NCBI GenBank assembly: GCA_050115015.1
Contig: JASFRI010000189.1
Span: 1-8,098 of the forward strand
Reading direction: 5' to 3'
Source of the DNA: JASFRI01 sp050115015
GTDB lineage: Bacteria > Acidobacteriota > Polarisedimenticolia > CBDVAL01
Length of the DNA: 8,098 nucleotides
Part shown: positions 7,012 to 8,098 of the stretch, one piece after another
Position numbering within the stretch: position 1 is the first letter of the stretch
Layout: every line of letters begins with the position of its first letter
Notes under the pieces: model-generated
Databases searched by the model: none
What the model was told of the DNA's origin: nothing
What the model saw: only the letters and a program-made list of their open reading frames with translations
Translations under genes and position numbers: made by a program

Positions 7012-7908
7012 TCAGGGTGAGCCAGCGGGCCGCAGAAACACCTGGGTGACGTAGACGGTCCCGTCCGCATCCACCGCCACCCCGACGCCGGTCCGGGTGA
7101 ACTTGCCGTCCAGGATGTTCGCGCGGTGCCCCGGGCTCGCCATCCACTCCCCGACCGTCGTCTCCACGGGGTTCTTGACGCCCCGGGTCCTGGCGATGTT
7201 CTCCGCGGCGGACCGGAAGTGTATCTCAGCGTTCCGCAGCCGCCCATCCAGGTTCTCGCCGTCGGGGCTGACATGGTCGAAGAAGCCCCGCCGGACCATC
7301 TCCTCGCTGTGCGCCCGGGCCACCGCCGCAAGGGCCCGGTCGGGCTCCAGCGGCGGGAGTCCGTGCTCGGACCGGACCCCCTCGACGGCCTCCCGCAGCA
7401 GCGCCTCGACCTCCGCCGGGTCCGAGGCCAGCTCCTGGTCCTCCACCAGCACCGCGACGAACACGATCCAGCCATCGGGGGCCTGGACCGCGGCGGCGCC
7501 CACCGCCGTGAGCGCCGGCGCCATCACATCCTCCCAGCCCGAGGCGTAGCCGCGCCAGCGCTCCAGGACCCCCTCCGCGGGCTTCCGCCCCCCCTTCTGC
7601 AGGTCCAGGTGGGTCCGGGCATGGTGATACGAGAGGACACCGGCCGCCCGGAGGTCCGCGTCCACCGGCACCCCCGACGAGAGCCGCTCCTCTTCCGGAA
7701 GGTCGGCGATGCGCCGGGCGCGGCGCTCCGCCGCGGCATCGAGGGCGGCCCGGCGCTGCAGTTCCGGCAGCCCCGCCCGGCGGCGCTCCTCGTGAATCCC
7801 GTCGATCACCTGGTCGGCGAGGTCTCCGGGCATGCGGGCGGCGATGGCTCCCGGGCAGAGCAACGCCGCCAGGAACGCCATGACGGGCCAGCGGAGAGCT
7901 CGGGACAT
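7012..7908 (-). CDS. Secreted protein with two tandem CAP (SCP/PR1) domains
   Basis: Exported 298-residue protein of the CAP superfamily (YkwD-like); the molecular function of bacterial members is mostly unknown. The signal peptide is at 1-23: R4 and R6, then a hydrophobic core ending in AIA, with likely cleavage before A24. Two CAP repeats follow. The C-terminal one (about 167-294) is canonical: EHGLPPLEPDRALAAVARAHSEEM, FFDHVSPDG with H212, AAENIA with E236, GEWMASPGH with E254 and H261, then GVGVAVDADGTVYVTQVF. The N-terminal one (about 33-157) aligns to it (RRAGLPELQRRAALDAAAERRARRIAD; then the GVLERWRGYASGWEDVM and AVGAAAVQAPDGWIVFVAVLVE stretches), but both histidines of the CAP cavity are missing. 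The start is the first ATG, which the signal peptide requires; its GAGG is abnormally close. It begins 10 bases after the transporter gene ends. There are no cysteines after the signal peptide and no lipobox. Confidence 0.88.
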   Translation of the reverse strand: MSRALRWPVMAFLAALLCPGAIAARMPGDLADQVIDGIHEERRRAGLPELQRRAALDAAAERRARRIADLPEEERLSSGVPVDADLRAAGVLSYHHARTHLDLQKGGRKPAEGVLERWRGYASGWEDVMAPALTAVGAAAVQAPDGWIVFVAVLVEDQELASDPAEVEALLREAVEGVRSEHGLPPLEPDRALAAVARAHSEEMVRRGFFDHVSPDGENLDGRLRNAEIHFRSAAENIARTRGVKNPVETTVGEWMASPGHRANILDGKFTRTGVGVAVDADGTVYVTQVFLRPAGSP

Positions 7909-7918
7909 CCTCGCACCG

Positions 7919-8098
7919 TCAGAAGTAGCTGTTGGTCACCGCCGCCCAGGTCAGCACGAACAGCACGGCGACGGGGCAGACGAAGCGGACCATGACGCTC
8001 CAGATCGGCGCCAGCGGCATCGTCCCCGACCCTCCGGAGAGCTCCGCCACGGCGGACCGGCTTCCCCACTTCCAGCCCACGAAGGCGCAGATGTAGGT
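7919..8098 (-). CDS. Probable sodium-dependent transporter (NSS family), C-terminal end
   Basis: Only the last 59 residues and the stop codon are in the window; the gene continues past the right edge. The visible part reads YICAFVGWKWG, then an acidic ..VAELSGGSG loop, then IWSVMVRFVCPVAVLFVLTWAAVTNSYF, whose hydrophobic stretch is a final membrane helix. The order (hydrophobic end with GWxxG, the AxxEL helix, then W..MVRFVCPV leading into the last helix) matches the C-terminus of bacterial neurotransmitter:sodium symporters, which take up amino acids or related amines with Na+. The assignment rests on a short piece without catalytic or ion-binding residues, so another multi-helix transporter is possible. 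The secreted CAP-protein gene begins 10 bases downstream, suggesting co-transcription. Confidence 0.6.
   Translation of the reverse strand, partial: TYICAFVGWKWGSRSAVAELSGGSGTMPLAPIWSVMVRFVCPVAVLFVLTWAAVTNSYF

Noticed and set aside
5068..7020. 650-codon open frame on the plus strand opposite the Lon gene
   Set aside because: Long antisense frames are expected in GC-rich coding DNA. Its translation is His/Leu/Arg-rich with no recognisable motif, while the minus strand carries intact Lon catalytic motifs.
7126..7995. 289-codon plus-strand frame opposite the CAP-protein gene
   Set aside because: Antisense shadow; the minus strand has a signal peptide and CAP motifs, and the frame spans the gene boundary.

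Overview
This window is ordinary chromosomal DNA from a very GC-rich bacterium (roughly 70% GC by eye), with densely packed genes. Family make-up suggests a soil, sediment or subsurface lineage such as Acidobacteriota, Gemmatimonadota or a related phylum: a type-5 Fe-S uracil-DNA glycosylase, a COG1067-type Lon protease, a PF13601-like winged-helix regulator paired with a membrane protein, and a SCP/PR1 (CAP) domain protein. The phylum cannot be fixed from this sequence. I see no rRNA, tRNA, CRISPR array, insertion sequence, integrase or phage gene, and no stretch over 300 bases lacks a gene.

Layout. The left part (1-1857) reads rightward: the 3' part of a UdgB-type uracil-DNA glycosylase, then a complete aldo/keto reductase 27 bases later. 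Everything else reads leftward. From the right edge, the first leftward group is the C-terminal end of a probable sodium-dependent (NSS-family) transporter (7919-8098), a secreted protein with two CAP domains (7012-7908), and a Lon-family ATP-dependent protease (4507-6969). The second leftward group is a six-helix membrane protein (3828-4442), a winged-helix regulator (3473-3835), an undecaprenyl-diphosphate synthase-type prenyltransferase (2723-3460) and a fumarylacetoacetate-hydrolase-family enzyme (1829-2722). The last of these ends inside the 3' end of the aldo/keto reductase, so the two directions converge with a 29-base overlap.

How the genes work together. The four-gene leftward group looks like a true operon. 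The membrane protein and regulator genes overlap by 8 bases, the regulator and prenyltransferase genes are 12 bases apart, and the prenyltransferase and hydrolase genes abut as TGAATG. In front of it, in the 64-base gap after the Lon gene, is the clearest regulatory site of the window. It has a perfect TTGACA -35 box, an 18-base spacer and a TATCCT -10 box placed so that transcription should begin at the A of the ATG, giving a leaderless mRNA. Immediately upstream is a perfect 6-3-6 dyad (CTTTGC-TGG-GCAAAG). The simplest model is a membrane-protein/regulator module that controls itself through this dyad and carries a prenyltransferase and a FAH-fold enzyme along with it. That model is inference.

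I see no sign of a defence system or mobile element. The parts most worth following up are the promoter/operator with its module and the CAP protein whose first CAP domain appears to have lost its active-site residues.
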